Assembly (NCBI RefSeq): GCF_003863355.1
Contig: NZ_QQWG01000012.1
Span: 62,001-126,000, forward strand
Reading direction: 5' to 3'
Origin: Ancylomarina euxina
Lineage (GTDB): Bacteria; Bacteroidota; Bacteroidia; Bacteroidales; Marinifilaceae
DNA length: 64,000 nt
This document shows, one piece after another, positions 43,423 to 53,907 of the stretch. Under the pieces are notes generated by a model, which saw only the letters and a program-made list of their open reading frames with translations, made no database searches and was not told the DNA's origin. A program made the translations under genes and the position numbers. Every line of letters starts with the position of its first letter. The stretch's first letter is position 1.

Positions 43423-45777
43423 ATGAAAGTTTGTATAGCTGAGAAACCAAGTGTTGCGCGTGAAATTGCAATGATTTTGGGAGCCAAGAGCCAAAAAAAT
43501 GGATATTATGAAGGAAATGGCTATCAAATTTCTTGGACTTTTGGACACCTATGTACACTTAAAGAACCAGGTGAATACAATCTAAATTGGAAATATTGGC
43601 ACCTTAATGATTTACCAATGATTCCAGGGCGTTTTGGAATTAAAGTTATTGATGATACTGGCGTTCAGAAGCAGTTTGATGTTTTAGCTAAACTTATTGC
43701 AGGTGCTGATGAAGTTATAAACTGTGGTGATGCTGGACAAGAAGGAGAAGTGATTCAGAGATGGGTACTTCATAAGGCAAAATGCAGCGTACCAATTAAG
43801 CGTTTGTGGATTTCATCTCTTACTGAGGAAGCGATTCGTGAAGGTTTTGAAAACTTACGTGATGGCAAAGAATTTGACCGATTGTATGCTGCTGGATCAT
43901 CTAGAGCAATTGGCGATTGGTTGCTTGGAATGAATGCGACTCGTTTATTTACACTTAAATATGGCAGTGGTAAAAATGTACTTTCCATAGGTCGAGTACA
44001 AACACCTACATTAGCGCTGATTGTCAATCGTCAGAAAGAAATTGATAATTTCGTTTCTCAAACTTATTGGGAGTTAAAAACAATTTATCGTGATGTTACT
44101 TTTTCAGCAACTCGCGGTCGTTTCGATAAAAAAGAAGAAGGGATTGAATTTTTAGGTCAGATTAATTCAGAGCCTTTCGAAGTCGTTTCTTTTGAGCGAA
44201 AAGCGGGCAAGGAATCGCCTCCTCAGTTGTACGATTTAACTTCTTTGCAGGTTGATTGTAACCGAAAGTTGAATTTGTCTGCAGAAGAGACTTTACGAAT
44301 TATTCAAAGCTTATACGAGAAAAAATTAACCACATATCCAAGGGTTGATACCACCTACCTAACAGAGGATCTTTATAAGAAAATTCCTGAAATTCTAAAG
44401 AAACTGACACCTTATAAGGCGTATACTGAAGTATTGCTCGGAGAAAAGATACGTAAGTCGAAAAAGGTATTTGATAATAAAAAGGTAACTGATCACCACG
44501 CAATTATACCTACAGGTGTTCTGCCTGGGAGTTTGCGTTACGAAGAAAAACAAGTTTATGATTTAGTTACACGACGTTTTATTGCTGTCTTTTACCCTGA
44601 TTGTAAGGTTAGTAATACAACAGTGTTGGGACAGGTTACAAATATTGATTTTAAGGCAACCGGAAAACAGATTATTGAACCAGGTTGGCGTGTACTTTTC
44701 TCGAAGGATAGTAATGTGGGGGAAGGGACTATTCTCCCAGTTTTTGAGAAGGGTGAAAGTGGAGAGCATGTTCCCGATTTGGCTGAAAAGCAAACTCAGC
44801 CTCCTAAGTATTATTCTGAAGCGACTTTGTTACGTGCGATGGAAACAGCAGGTAAGCAAGTTGATGATGATGAGTTGAGAGAGCTAATGAAAGAAAACGG
44901 AATCGGTCGTCCATCAACTCGTGCGAATATTATTGAAACACTTTTTCGTCGTAAATACATCAAGAAAGAGAAGAAACGCCTTGTGGCTACTGTGGCAGGT
45001 ATGCAGTTGATTGATACCATTCAGAATGAACTTTTGAAATCTGCAGAATTAACAGGTTTGTGGGAGAAAAAGCTGAGAGATATTGAGCAAGGAAACTACG
45101 AGGTTGATCAATTCATGATAGAGCTTAAACAGATGGTTTTTAATATCGTTAAGGATGTAAAGTCAAGAGTTGATGTCAAAAAGATTGCTGCGATTGAGGA
45201 TGTGAAGGAAAAAGAGAAAAGTAAGCAGAAGGTCCCAGCTAAAGTAAAAGAACTCGTTTGTCCTAAATGTAAAGACGGCCAAATCCTAAAGGGGAAAACT
45301 TCTTGGGGATGTAGCAATTGGAAGAATGGTTGTGATATTAGATTACCCTTTGAATTTCAGAAAAAGAAATTGACCGATAAGCAGGTTGAAGCCTTAATAT
45401 TAAAGCAAAAGACTCCTAAAATAAACGGTTTTGAGATAGATGGGAAAAAACAGAATGGTGTTGTGACTCTTGGTTCATCTTTTGAGCTGAATTTTATTGC
45501 AGAGGAAGCTGAGATTTGGCATTGTCCTTTGTGTAAGGATGGTATTATGATAAAAGGCAATGCTGCCTATGGTTGTTCGAATTATAAACAAGGCTGCCGT
45601 TTTATAATTCCTTTCGAGTTTATGGGGAAGAGTCTTTCTGAAACTCAGATAAAATCATTGGTGACTGACAGAAAGACGAAACTAATCAAAGGTTTTGTAA
45701 ATACGGAAACACAAGAGAAAGTTGATGGTAAGTTGATTGTCGACAATATGGGAAAGATAGTCTTCGGGAAACAATAA
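43423..45777 (+). CDS. topB: DNA topoisomerase III
   Basis: A 784-residue type IA topoisomerase that decatenates DNA. The Toprim domain starts KVCIAEKPSVAREIA, with the metal site in CGDAGQEGE. The active-site Tyr is in TTYPRVDTTYL. LSIGRVQTPTLALIVNRQ is also typical. The C-terminus carries two repeated zinc-ribbon-like modules, CPKCKDGQILKGKTSWGCSN and CPLCKDGIMIKGNAAYGCSN, which bind single-stranded DNA. The start is the ATG after an in-frame TTG six bases upstream. Confidence 0.95.
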   Translation: MKVCIAEKPSVAREIAMILGAKSQKNGYYEGNGYQISWTFGHLCTLKEPGEYNLNWKYWHLNDLPMIPGRFGIKVIDDTGVQKQFDVLAKLIAGADEVINCGDAGQEGEVIQRWVLHKAKCSVPIKRLWISSLTEEAIREGFENLRDGKEFDRLYAAGSSRAIGDWLLGMNATRLFTLKYGSGKNVLSIGRVQTPTLALIVNRQKEIDNFVSQTYWELKTIYRDVTFSATRGRFDKKEEGIEFLGQINSEPFEVVSFERKAGKESPPQLYDLTSLQVDCNRKLNLSAEETLRIIQSLYEKKLTTYPRVDTTYLTEDLYKKIPEILKKLTPYKAYTEVLLGEKIRKSKKVFDNKKVTDHHAIIPTGVLPGSLRYEEKQVYDLVTRRFIAVFYPDCKVSNTTVLGQVTNIDFKATGKQIIEPGWRVLFSKDSNVGEGTILPVFEKGESGEHVPDLAEKQTQPPKYYSEATLLRAMETAGKQVDDDELRELMKENGIGRPSTRANIIETLFRRKYIKKEKKRLVATVAGMQLIDTIQNELLKSAELTGLWEKKLRDIEQGNYEVDQFMIELKQMVFNIVKDVKSRVDVKKIAAIEDVKEKEKSKQKVPAKVKELVCPKCKDGQILKGKTSWGCSNWKNGCDIRLPFEFQKKKLTDKQVEALILKQKTPKINGFEIDGKKQNGVVTLGSSFELNFIAEEAEIWHCPLCKDGIMIKGNAAYGCSNYKQGCRFIIPFEFMGKSLSETQIKSLVTDRKTKLIKGFVNTETQEKVDGKLIVDNMGKIVFGKQ

Positions 45778-45794
45778 AATATCTAAATAAAACG

Positions 45795-45817
45795 AAGCTC
45801 AGTTTTAAGCTGAGCTT
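45795..45817. terminator. Bidirectional terminator topB/sixA
   Basis: AAGCTCAG and CTGAGCTT form a perfect 8-bp stem with a 7-nt loop. It overlaps the sixA-like stop codon. Confidence 0.7.
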
Positions 45818-46316
45818 ATTGTTTTAGCATTTTAGGCGTGGTGTAATGTATTAATTTTCCCGATCTAGCATTGATGTCAGACCAGTTTTCAACATCGAAT
45901 TCTATACCAATTGCGGTTCCTGTTGGAACATCTAGATAAGCTTTGTTGAGAAGTTTTGAAGCCCATGAAGCGATATCTGGGTTGTGACCAAACACCCATA
46001 CTCGCTCATATTGACCCGCATTTTTCTGTAACATTTCTAAAAACTCCTGGGTGCTAAAGCCATGGTAGAGTTGATCAATTTGAACAATTTGATCCAGTTC
46101 AATATTAAAACAGTGTGCAAATAGTCTGGCTGTTGCAATGGCTCTATTAGCAGTGCTGGATACAATCAGGTCTGTTTGGATTCCTTTGTTGAATAAATGG
46201 CTCGAAACTAGAGCAGAATCGTTTATACCCCTATGGGTTAGGTTACGTTCAAAATCACTGATGTCGTAACGAATAACTTCTGTTTTGGCATGACGAGATA
46301 AAATAAGTTGCTTCAT
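45816..46316 (-). CDS. SixA-like phosphohistidine phosphatase
   Basis: A 166-residue histidine phosphatase. The RHG-type motif is SRHAKTE near the N-terminus, with NLTHRGINDS, SSTANRAIATA and VFGHNPDIASWA following in family order. SixA removes phosphate from histidine-phosphotransfer domains. It lies 33 nt after ppk1 on the same strand, so the two are probably co-transcribed. Confidence 0.87.
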   Translation of the reverse strand: MKQLILSRHAKTEVIRYDISDFERNLTHRGINDSALVSSHLFNKGIQTDLIVSSTANRAIATARLFAHCFNIELDQIVQIDQLYHGFSTQEFLEMLQKNAGQYERVWVFGHNPDIASWASKLLNKAYLDVPTGTAIGIEFDVENWSDINARSGKLIHYTTPKMLKQ

Positions 46317-46349
46317 CTTTTATGGTTTTAATAGGAACAATATATTGTG

Positions 46350-48431
46350 TTAATTCTTGCTTTTTTTCGAAAACTCTATCGCTTCAAGATATTTATAGAT
46401 ATCTCTCTGAGCCCTTTTTGCATCTTGATTAACACCATTTTGAGGCTTGATATTTTCCAATCGATCATTAATTATTCGAGCATTTGTATTGTCACTAAGC
46501 TGAATGTTTAGAATATCAATAAGTTCTTGTTTTAATTTAGGTTTTTCAATTGGGAATGCGCATTCTATACGTCGGTGAAGGTTGCGTGACATCCAGTCGG
46601 CAGATGATAGATAGACTTCTTTAGAACCATTATTGTAAAAATAGAAAACACGAGCATGCTCAAGAAATTGATCGACAATACGAATGATATTTATGTTCTT
46701 TGAGTAGGATTTGTTTGGAATCAGGCAACAAATTCCTCTGATGATAAGATCAATCTTAACACCTTTACTGCTTGCTTCGTATAGTTTGTTTATCATTTGT
46801 CGTTCCTGCAAGCCATTCATTTTTAATATAAGATGACCTTTCCCACCGTTTTCTATATTAGCGATCTCTCTATCAATCATCTTTAAGAACTCATCTCGCA
46901 TGTTGAATTGACCAATGAGTAACTTATTGAATTTGCATTCAGTTTCCTGATTTTCAAGATAATTGAATAAGAGTTTTAGTTCAGAGATTGTCGTTTCATC
47001 TTTTGTAAATAAACCATGATCTGCATAGATACGAGCCGTATTCTCATTAAAATTACCTGTGCTCAGGTAGGCATAATCTTCTTTTTCTGTTTTTCTGATG
47101 ACAAGTGCGATTTTAGCATGGACTTTTAAACCTGGTAGGCTATAAATGATTTTAACACCTGCTTTTGTCATAGCTCTGGCTGAGTTCATATTGGCTTCTT
47201 CGTCAAATCTGGCTTTTAGCTCAACAAGAACCGTGACTTTTTTTCCATTTAAAGCAGCATTAATCAAAGCATTAACAACCGCGGAGTTTTCTGCCACTCG
47301 GTATTGAGTTGCCTTAATCTCTTCAACCTTTGGATCAATTGCAGCTTCATTCAAAAAGCGAATGACATATTCATAAGATTGATAAGGGTAATGAAGAAGG
47401 ATATCTTTTTTATTAATTTCTTTGAATATCGATTTACTTTGTCCGAGTTCCTTTACCTTGAGGGCATGAAAAGGCTCATCTTCCAACTCTTTTCCTGCCG
47501 GATTTGGGAAGCTAAAGAAATCCTGGAAATTGTGATATCGAGCTCCCTTAACAAGCTCATTATTTGTAAGGTTAAAAGCTAGCTTAAGTAGGTTTAAAAA
47601 ATCGCGGGGAATGTTTTCATCGTACAAAAATCGTGATGGTTCTCCTCTTTCACGCTTTTTGATATTACGCTCGATCATACTCATAATGTTTCCAGAGTAC
47701 TCATCTTCTATTAAAAAATCGGCATCACGACTCATTTTAAAACTATAGGTAGAGTCAATTTTAAAGCCAGGAAAGACGACTTTCATATGTAATTTCACAA
47801 TATCATCGAGAAACATGATGTGATGTTTATCGTTAATAGCGGGTAATTCAATAAAGCGATCGAAGCGATTGCTAGGAATTCTTACAATCGCGTATTTGGC
47901 GCGCCTAGGTTTATCAGGGTTATCTTTTTTACTTCTCTTTTTATAAAGTTTTACAGCCAAATAAATGGCGTTGTTTTTAAGAAAGGGCTGAATCTGTTTC
48001 TTCAAAAGCAACATAGGCTGCATATGAGGAAGTAAGTTATCAAGGAAAAATTCCTTGGTAAATTCGTAATGTTCTTCGCAGAGGTCTTCCCCTTGCAACA
48101 ATACAATGTTATTTTCAAGTAATTCAGGAACGATTTCTTTTGAGAAAATATGACCAAATTCAATTTGCTGCTTGTGAACTTGTTGCTTAATTTTTTTTAG
48201 TGTCTGATCAGGATTTTCTCTTAATTGTAGTTTGTCTTCAATAGGTAATTCCGTGAATCTTTGGTAAGAGGCAACTCTAATACGATAAAATTCATCAAGA
48301 TTAGAAGAATAAATGGCTAGGAACTTAATTCTTTCGTAAAGAGGTAAGTTCGGGTTTCTGGCTTCATCTAAAACTCGATTATTGAATGATAACCAACTTA
48401 AATCGCGATTGAAAAATTGATATTTTGTCAT
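46350..48431 (-). CDS. ppk1: Polyphosphate kinase 1
   Basis: A 693-residue PPK1, which polymerises the gamma phosphate of ATP into polyphosphate. The family start NRDLSWLSFNNRVLDEA is clear. The catalytic His is in LKVHAKIALVIR, with the second PLD-like His in RRIECAFPIE preceded by SSADWMSRNLHRR. ELKARFDEEAN and STGNFNENTARIYADHG are conserved. The length is normal. It is co-directional with sixA. Confidence 0.96.
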   Translation of the reverse strand: MTKYQFFNRDLSWLSFNNRVLDEARNPNLPLYERIKFLAIYSSNLDEFYRIRVASYQRFTELPIEDKLQLRENPDQTLKKIKQQVHKQQIEFGHIFSKEIVPELLENNIVLLQGEDLCEEHYEFTKEFFLDNLLPHMQPMLLLKKQIQPFLKNNAIYLAVKLYKKRSKKDNPDKPRRAKYAIVRIPSNRFDRFIELPAINDKHHIMFLDDIVKLHMKVVFPGFKIDSTYSFKMSRDADFLIEDEYSGNIMSMIERNIKKRERGEPSRFLYDENIPRDFLNLLKLAFNLTNNELVKGARYHNFQDFFSFPNPAGKELEDEPFHALKVKELGQSKSIFKEINKKDILLHYPYQSYEYVIRFLNEAAIDPKVEEIKATQYRVAENSAVVNALINAALNGKKVTVLVELKARFDEEANMNSARAMTKAGVKIIYSLPGLKVHAKIALVIRKTEKEDYAYLSTGNFNENTARIYADHGLFTKDETTISELKLLFNYLENQETECKFNKLLIGQFNMRDEFLKMIDREIANIENGGKGHLILKMNGLQERQMINKLYEASSKGVKIDLIIRGICCLIPNKSYSKNINIIRIVDQFLEHARVFYFYNNGSKEVYLSSADWMSRNLHRRIECAFPIEKPKLKQELIDILNIQLSDNTNARIINDRLENIKPQNGVNQDAKRAQRDIYKYLEAIEFSKKSKN

Positions 48432-48533
48432 ATAAATGAAAGATTCAAAATGTATTCTAACAAAATTATAAAAATTTAGATAGGCTTTACTCGCGAGTTA
48501 GTTTAAATAAAATTGTTTTAGTCAGATTGATGT

Positions 48534-51500
48534 TTATTCGTTGGCAGCAGTCATATTATGCAATTTCTTGAAACGTGTTACTTTAGACATCGGGGCTAAA
48601 AGGTAAAGATAGTTGAGTTTACTTACAGGATCTCTGAATCGTCTCTCATCTTCCTTGACTTCTTCCATGGTAATATTGATCTCATGAATTGAGGATCTCA
48701 TAAACATGACCTGATTTTGATATTCAAAATAGAACCAATGACCGTCTTCGAGTTCCATATAAAGATACATGCGGTTACCTCGACTACTCTTTCGAACTTC
48801 GATTTTACCTTTTACAATACAATTGTGACTCGTCTGATGAATACTGCCAAGTTCAAGTTCACCTACTGAGTAATAGGCTTTTTCCTTTGGCTTCCATTCT
48901 AATTTAACTCGATTAAAAAATAGGGTTTGTTTTGTTGTATCAGGTAAAGCATCATATGAACTTTTTTCCTTGATTTCCTTCACTATCTTATTAGCCTCAA
49001 GTTCAGGCATTATAAGAGGGAAGGTTTGCAGAAAGTGGTCGTTGTTCAAATTACTTGGTCTTTGTACAGAGTTTGAGAAATGTTTATTCATCATCTTCAA
49101 CAATAGCTCTGAAAAATAAAAATCAAAGCCTAAACAAGTTATCAAACTTACTTTTCCTTTATCAGAATCGTAATCAACAGTACCAGCGGCAGTGGTTTTG
49201 ACATGACCTAGTTTAACTCCGAGGTTTATTATACCTTCACCATTTAAATTACAATTATTCATATTGTAAGATAATAGGTTTCCGGGCAGTTCTGGTTTTT
49301 TTAGTTTCTGTTCGCTACCAACTTGATAAAGATTTTTATCCTTATTGAAGGTCAGATATCCATCAACGGTAAGAAGCGGATTATCCGTGTAGAATTTTCT
49401 TGTTGATAAGAATGCTGGGTAAATATGAATTGAATCATTAGTGAGATACAGGGAGTTAAATATTTTTACACTTTCCTTATCGCGCCCAATTGTGTCTATT
49501 GGAATCATGATATCTTTAGGATTAATCGGAGCATTGAATGTCAACCATCTATTTTTGATATTATCACATTTGTTATGAATTTGAGTTTCACCATTAAAAC
49601 GAAGGTGCTCTTCTCTTGCTGAAAGATGAGCTTCTCCTCTGAAATCGAAATCAGGGCTTAAAGTAAAGGACATGGCATCAGGAATTGCTCCAGAAGCAAT
49701 GGTTTGTCCTGTTGAATCGACACTGATTTCTTTGAAATAGATTTCTTGTTCTTCATCAAGTTCATCTTTATAGGTATAGAATCCAGAGCCTGTGTAATTT
49801 CGTCTTCCTTTTACTTCTACTAAAGCATCAGTAATTTCATGGAAATGATGTAGAGTGTCGGCAAGTATCTTACAATTACTTAGTGGTGCTAAGTAGCCAT
49901 TATTTTCAATAGTGATATTACCATGCAGAGGTATAATACTAGCATCAGCAATCTTTAGTTTCTCAACGAATTTAGCGGCAATGGTGTAATTGGTTGTGTC
50001 ATAAATCGCATAAGGGCTTACGAAACTAAGAGAATCCTGATCAAAATGAGTTGATATAAATGTATTATATGATGTTTTAGGAAGGGACTTGATTTTGCCC
50101 GTTTCCCACAATTGGTTCAAATTTGCGAGTTCTTCACTTCCAAATTCAATTTGATCATTAGTCATATTCCATTTAAAACTGTTGAGTTGGCAGATATAGT
50201 TGTTAGATGGGAAGCTACTGTAATTTCCTGCTATAGTACTTTTGAAATCTGAACGTTGGGTACTTAAATCGATAATCGCATTGCACATTTCCGCTTTAAA
50301 AGAATAACCAGCCTCATTACCGTTGAGTAATTTAAATTGACTAGTGTCAGCAGTGATTTTAGCCCCAGAATAATTAAAATAATTTGAAGTGAAAGAACCA
50401 TTCGCATAGACCATTTCTCCTGAGCCAGCCATTTTATTATTGGTAATATTTACGATACCTGAAAGTGATGCATGGCCTTCGTACATGTTTAATGGCGAAC
50501 CTTTTCCTTGACTTTGAATCTTGAATTCATCCTTGATGCTTTGCCATTCAACCCAGATATTTTTCCCGCTTATATCAGGATGAGAGAAAGGGGTACTTTG
50601 AGCCAAAAGGGTATATGATTCTGCTTGCCCCTTTGCACTTTCAGGCAGAAAAGTAAAGTGGTCCGATACGATTTTAGTGTTCTTTTCGGTAAAAGTTCCT
50701 TTACCCCAGAGTCCATCGTTATTTAAATATAGTGAATCGGTAAAAATTGCTTTATTGTAAACTAGAACCCCATTTTTTTCAATGGCATGGGCAAATCCAA
50801 TAGAATTATCATTGTTTACAATTAAAGTCTCGCGAAAACTGGGAACAATGCCCCCGGATTTAAATTCACCCTGAAACTGCAGATCTTGATTGGATAGTTT
50901 GTTGATGTTGTCAATCGTAAATGGATCTACTTTAATATAGAAGTTATCTTTTTTATAGACGTTATTATGAATATATGCTTTCTCATAATATAGGTAGGAT
51001 GAATCATATGAATTGAAGATTGGATACTGTTCTAAATATTCATTCCCAGATTTATTTGAAGGATCGTCAATCAGAAGATTGGCTGTGGCATTTTTTACAA
51101 TGTTTTCGAGAAAGATGGCATTTCTTCTGGCAAATTGACCTTGATCATCTGTTGGGATATAGGCTTTTAAAGAATCAATAAGTCCCATGTCAACTTTGAA
51201 ATTATCATAGGAGAAATTGAAGTTTTTACCGTACATATTTAGTGGTCCTGCTTTAACTAAACCACTAAATTCAAAGTCTCTATTTTTTTTTACAAGTAGT
51301 TTCCCTCCTTTAGGAACAAAGCTCACATTTTGTGAGTTACTGACCGACACTTGATTGACACCATTGATTTGTAGATGAAAATTTTTGAGATTCAGTGTCG
51401 CATCATCTTGAAGTTTTTCCGTATTAGCTGAAAAGTGGATAACATCGTAATCTTGTTTTCCCATTGCCGCAGAAATATAATCTCCACTACGTTTTTCAAT

Positions 51501-53018
51501 AGTGATTTCATCTTCAGATACATTGTAATTTACAAATCCCTGAAATGACAGAGCAATCACTTGCTGGCGAATCTGACTGATTGGTTTTCTGAGATAATTG
51601 GCGTACTCCTCAGTGGTAAAAGTGTTGGAATATGTGTATTCTGCAAATTCGTGAAGAAGTACCAAAGGGTGTTTATCATCCATACCTTGAAGCCTTAGGT
51701 AATGGTTGTTTGTAAAATAGTTAAGAGATTCAAATTTCGCAAGACGATGTGAGGCGCCTTTCATTTTTTTAAAGTGGATTATGTTTTCGTCCATTTTCCA
51801 ATGAAGAATACCAAAATCCATTAGAATATTGTGGTAATTGTTAAAATAGGGACTTTGTGACATACCTGTTCCATCACGTGTTAGAATGAGGTCCTTTTCT
51901 TTGGTAAGAATTTTCAGATGAAGATTTGGATGATATATTTTGAATGTATCGAGATGCAGAGTGATTTCGGTATCTTTTCCAATAATTTTATTGTTTGAAA
52001 AGCTAAAGTATTCCGATGAAGCTTCAATAAACAAGCTGTCGTTTCTGGTTAATGTGATTTTTGCAGGCTGTTCAGAGTTGCCTTTTCCTATAAATTTAGC
52101 ACCCTGAATAGCTATACCTCCTTTATAGTTAATGTTTTCAAACAAACTGTCAATTGCGATATTTTGCTCAAATGATTCAAACCTTGGATAGCTTGCTGAA
52201 GCTGGATCTTTCACAATATTGACTTTCTCGATTAAAGAGCCTGATATGAAATCCTTAAATAGAAGTTGGTTTTTGTATTGAGCTGTATCAATTTCTATTT
52301 TGGGTTTGGTAATATCTAGTTTATAGCCTTTGAATTCGGCATATTCATCTGCGGGAGCTTTTCCAGCTCTCGTCCATGCAATTTTTCCCTTTTCACCTTT
52401 CCATTTCTTTTCGAAAGGGTAGTAGGCTCCACTTGTATTGTATATACAACAGCTATCTTTTTGCGAATAACAAACTAATTCTGTTGAATGGAATATAATC
52501 TTAAGTGTGTCATCATAGATATAATGAAAATCGTTTGATCTTGTTTTCCATTCAGTTGAGAAGGATTTATATAGAAGTTGATCTTTGAGAAGATTGTTTG
52601 TTTGCTTAAGAAATTCATTAATGTTTTTTAATTTGACTTTTGGATTACTCAGTTCATTAAGCAAGCCTTTTTCCCAATTTGAATAGTTTTCATCGTCTAA
52701 ACCTTTCTCATTAAAGAGTATGAGGCTATTGAAGTAATCGTAAAAATCGGGTACAATACGAGCACTTTTTTTTCTGAATTTTTCACAAATAGAAAGAATA
52801 GAGTCTCTTTTAGCACTAGAGGCTTGAGCCGTATTCCAAAATTGTTGAAATTTTTCTTGAAAAGCTTTCTTCTCCTTATTATTTAAGGAGGGGTGATCCA
52901 TCAACAAGTCTATCTCGCTTATTGAAACTATAGAATCTTGATTGAATGGTTTAGCCTTAGTAGTAAAACTGGCTAATAAAAATCCTAAGAAAATAAGCGA
53001 GAATAGTTGTTTTGACAT
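48534..53018 (-). CDS. Very large exported protein of unknown function
   Basis: A 1494-residue protein with a signal peptide ending near TTKAK. After a helical part (about 30-165) the rest is a long series of beta strands, repeatedly of the form GxVxxxxFxFxYxNFKxD, without recognised catalytic motifs. There is no C-terminal sorting domain and no clear barrel end. I do not recognise the family; the neighbourhood with prmA and ppk1 gives no clue. It is probably periplasmic or outer-membrane associated, perhaps with an OstA/AsmA-like repeated beta fold, which is only a guess. Confidence 0.65.
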   Translation of the reverse strand: MSKQLFSLIFLGFLLASFTTKAKPFNQDSIVSISEIDLLMDHPSLNNKEKKAFQEKFQQFWNTAQASSAKRDSILSICEKFRKKSARIVPDFYDYFNSLILFNEKGLDDENYSNWEKGLLNELSNPKVKLKNINEFLKQTNNLLKDQLLYKSFSTEWKTRSNDFHYIYDDTLKIIFHSTELVCYSQKDSCCIYNTSGAYYPFEKKWKGEKGKIAWTRAGKAPADEYAEFKGYKLDITKPKIEIDTAQYKNQLLFKDFISGSLIEKVNIVKDPASASYPRFESFEQNIAIDSLFENINYKGGIAIQGAKFIGKGNSEQPAKITLTRNDSLFIEASSEYFSFSNNKIIGKDTEITLHLDTFKIYHPNLHLKILTKEKDLILTRDGTGMSQSPYFNNYHNILMDFGILHWKMDENIIHFKKMKGASHRLAKFESLNYFTNNHYLRLQGMDDKHPLVLLHEFAEYTYSNTFTTEEYANYLRKPISQIRQQVIALSFQGFVNYNVSEDEITIEKRSGDYISAAMGKQDYDVIHFSANTEKLQDDATLNLKNFHLQINGVNQVSVSNSQNVSFVPKGGKLLVKKNRDFEFSGLVKAGPLNMYGKNFNFSYDNFKVDMGLIDSLKAYIPTDDQGQFARRNAIFLENIVKNATANLLIDDPSNKSGNEYLEQYPIFNSYDSSYLYYEKAYIHNNVYKKDNFYIKVDPFTIDNINKLSNQDLQFQGEFKSGGIVPSFRETLIVNNDNSIGFAHAIEKNGVLVYNKAIFTDSLYLNNDGLWGKGTFTEKNTKIVSDHFTFLPESAKGQAESYTLLAQSTPFSHPDISGKNIWVEWQSIKDEFKIQSQGKGSPLNMYEGHASLSGIVNITNNKMAGSGEMVYANGSFTSNYFNYSGAKITADTSQFKLLNGNEAGYSFKAEMCNAIIDLSTQRSDFKSTIAGNYSSFPSNNYICQLNSFKWNMTNDQIEFGSEELANLNQLWETGKIKSLPKTSYNTFISTHFDQDSLSFVSPYAIYDTTNYTIAAKFVEKLKIADASIIPLHGNITIENNGYLAPLSNCKILADTLHHFHEITDALVEVKGRRNYTGSGFYTYKDELDEEQEIYFKEISVDSTGQTIASGAIPDAMSFTLSPDFDFRGEAHLSAREEHLRFNGETQIHNKCDNIKNRWLTFNAPINPKDIMIPIDTIGRDKESVKIFNSLYLTNDSIHIYPAFLSTRKFYTDNPLLTVDGYLTFNKDKNLYQVGSEQKLKKPELPGNLLSYNMNNCNLNGEGIINLGVKLGHVKTTAAGTVDYDSDKGKVSLITCLGFDFYFSELLLKMMNKHFSNSVQRPSNLNNDHFLQTFPLIMPELEANKIVKEIKEKSSYDALPDTTKQTLFFNRVKLEWKPKEKAYYSVGELELGSIHQTSHNCIVKGKIEVRKSSRGNRMYLYMELEDGHWFYFEYQNQVMFMRSSIHEINITMEEVKEDERRFRDPVSKLNYLYLLAPMSKVTRFKKLHNMTAANE

Positions 53019-53064
53019 TGTTGATTATTTTTGATTCTTGAAATTAGAGTTCAGAATACTTAGG

Positions 53065-53907
53065 CTATTTTTTCACGAAACGCACGGCAACCCAATTGGT
53101 GTCAACTTTATGGTCGATATAGCTTAGTGAATTCTTTTCAGCTTCTTCTTGAATGTACTTAAGGTCCTCAGTATAAAAACCACTCATGATAAGCTCACCA
53201 TTTTGAGGTAAGCAGGCCACATAAGTTTTCATGTCATTTAATAGAATATTTCGGTTGATATTGGCTAAAACAATATCATACTCTTTACCTTCTAAAAGGC
53301 GTGCATCTCCTAAGAAAACAGATACATTGTCAGCATGATTATTTTTAATATTCTCAAGAGAGTTTTTATATGGCCATTCGTCAATGTCGATGGCGTCAAC
53401 TGTTTTTGCACCTCGCATAGATGCTAATATTGCAAGCAAACTAGTTCCACAGCCCATATCAAGCACTCTTTTATCTTTGATATCGCTATCTAAAATGCTT
53501 TGAACCATCAATGATGTTGTTGAGTGGTGCCCGGTTCCAAAAGACATTTTAGGATCGATAACAATATCATAAGGCACTTTGGGAGTATCGGTATGGAAAG
53601 AGGCACGAATCACAACCTGGTCTGAAATGATTACCGGTTGGAAATTTGATTCCCATAGAGCATTCCAATCCTGAGATACAATGGTTTTATGTGAGTAATT
53701 TAGTGTGAAATTAATTCCTGAGAGATAATCTAAATTAATCTCTTTAACCTGTTCTATATCGAAAAGATCTTCTGTGATATAGGCATCGATTGAATCTTCA
53801 TTTTCAGTAAAGCTGTCGTAGCCAAGCTCTCCAAGTTCTGCAATTAGAATTTGAGCTATCGCTTCGTTATAGGGGGTAATTTCACATTTTAATTCAATGT
53901 AATCCAT
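53065..53907 (-). CDS. prmA: Ribosomal protein L11 methyltransferase PrmA
   Basis: A 280-residue class I methyltransferase that trimethylates L11. The N-terminal substrate domain is followed by VIDPKMSFGTGHHSTTSLM, the SAM motif VLDMGCGTSLLAI, AIDIDEWPYKNSLENIKNN and VLANINRNILLNDM. The length is normal for the family. It is 46 nt upstream of the giant exported-protein gene on the same strand. Confidence 0.94.
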   Translation of the reverse strand: MDYIELKCEITPYNEAIAQILIAELGELGYDSFTENEDSIDAYITEDLFDIEQVKEINLDYLSGINFTLNYSHKTIVSQDWNALWESNFQPVIISDQVVIRASFHTDTPKVPYDIVIDPKMSFGTGHHSTTSLMVQSILDSDIKDKRVLDMGCGTSLLAILASMRGAKTVDAIDIDEWPYKNSLENIKNNHADNVSVFLGDARLLEGKEYDIVLANINRNILLNDMKTYVACLPQNGELIMSGFYTEDLKYIQEEAEKNSLSYIDHKVDTNWVAVRFVKK

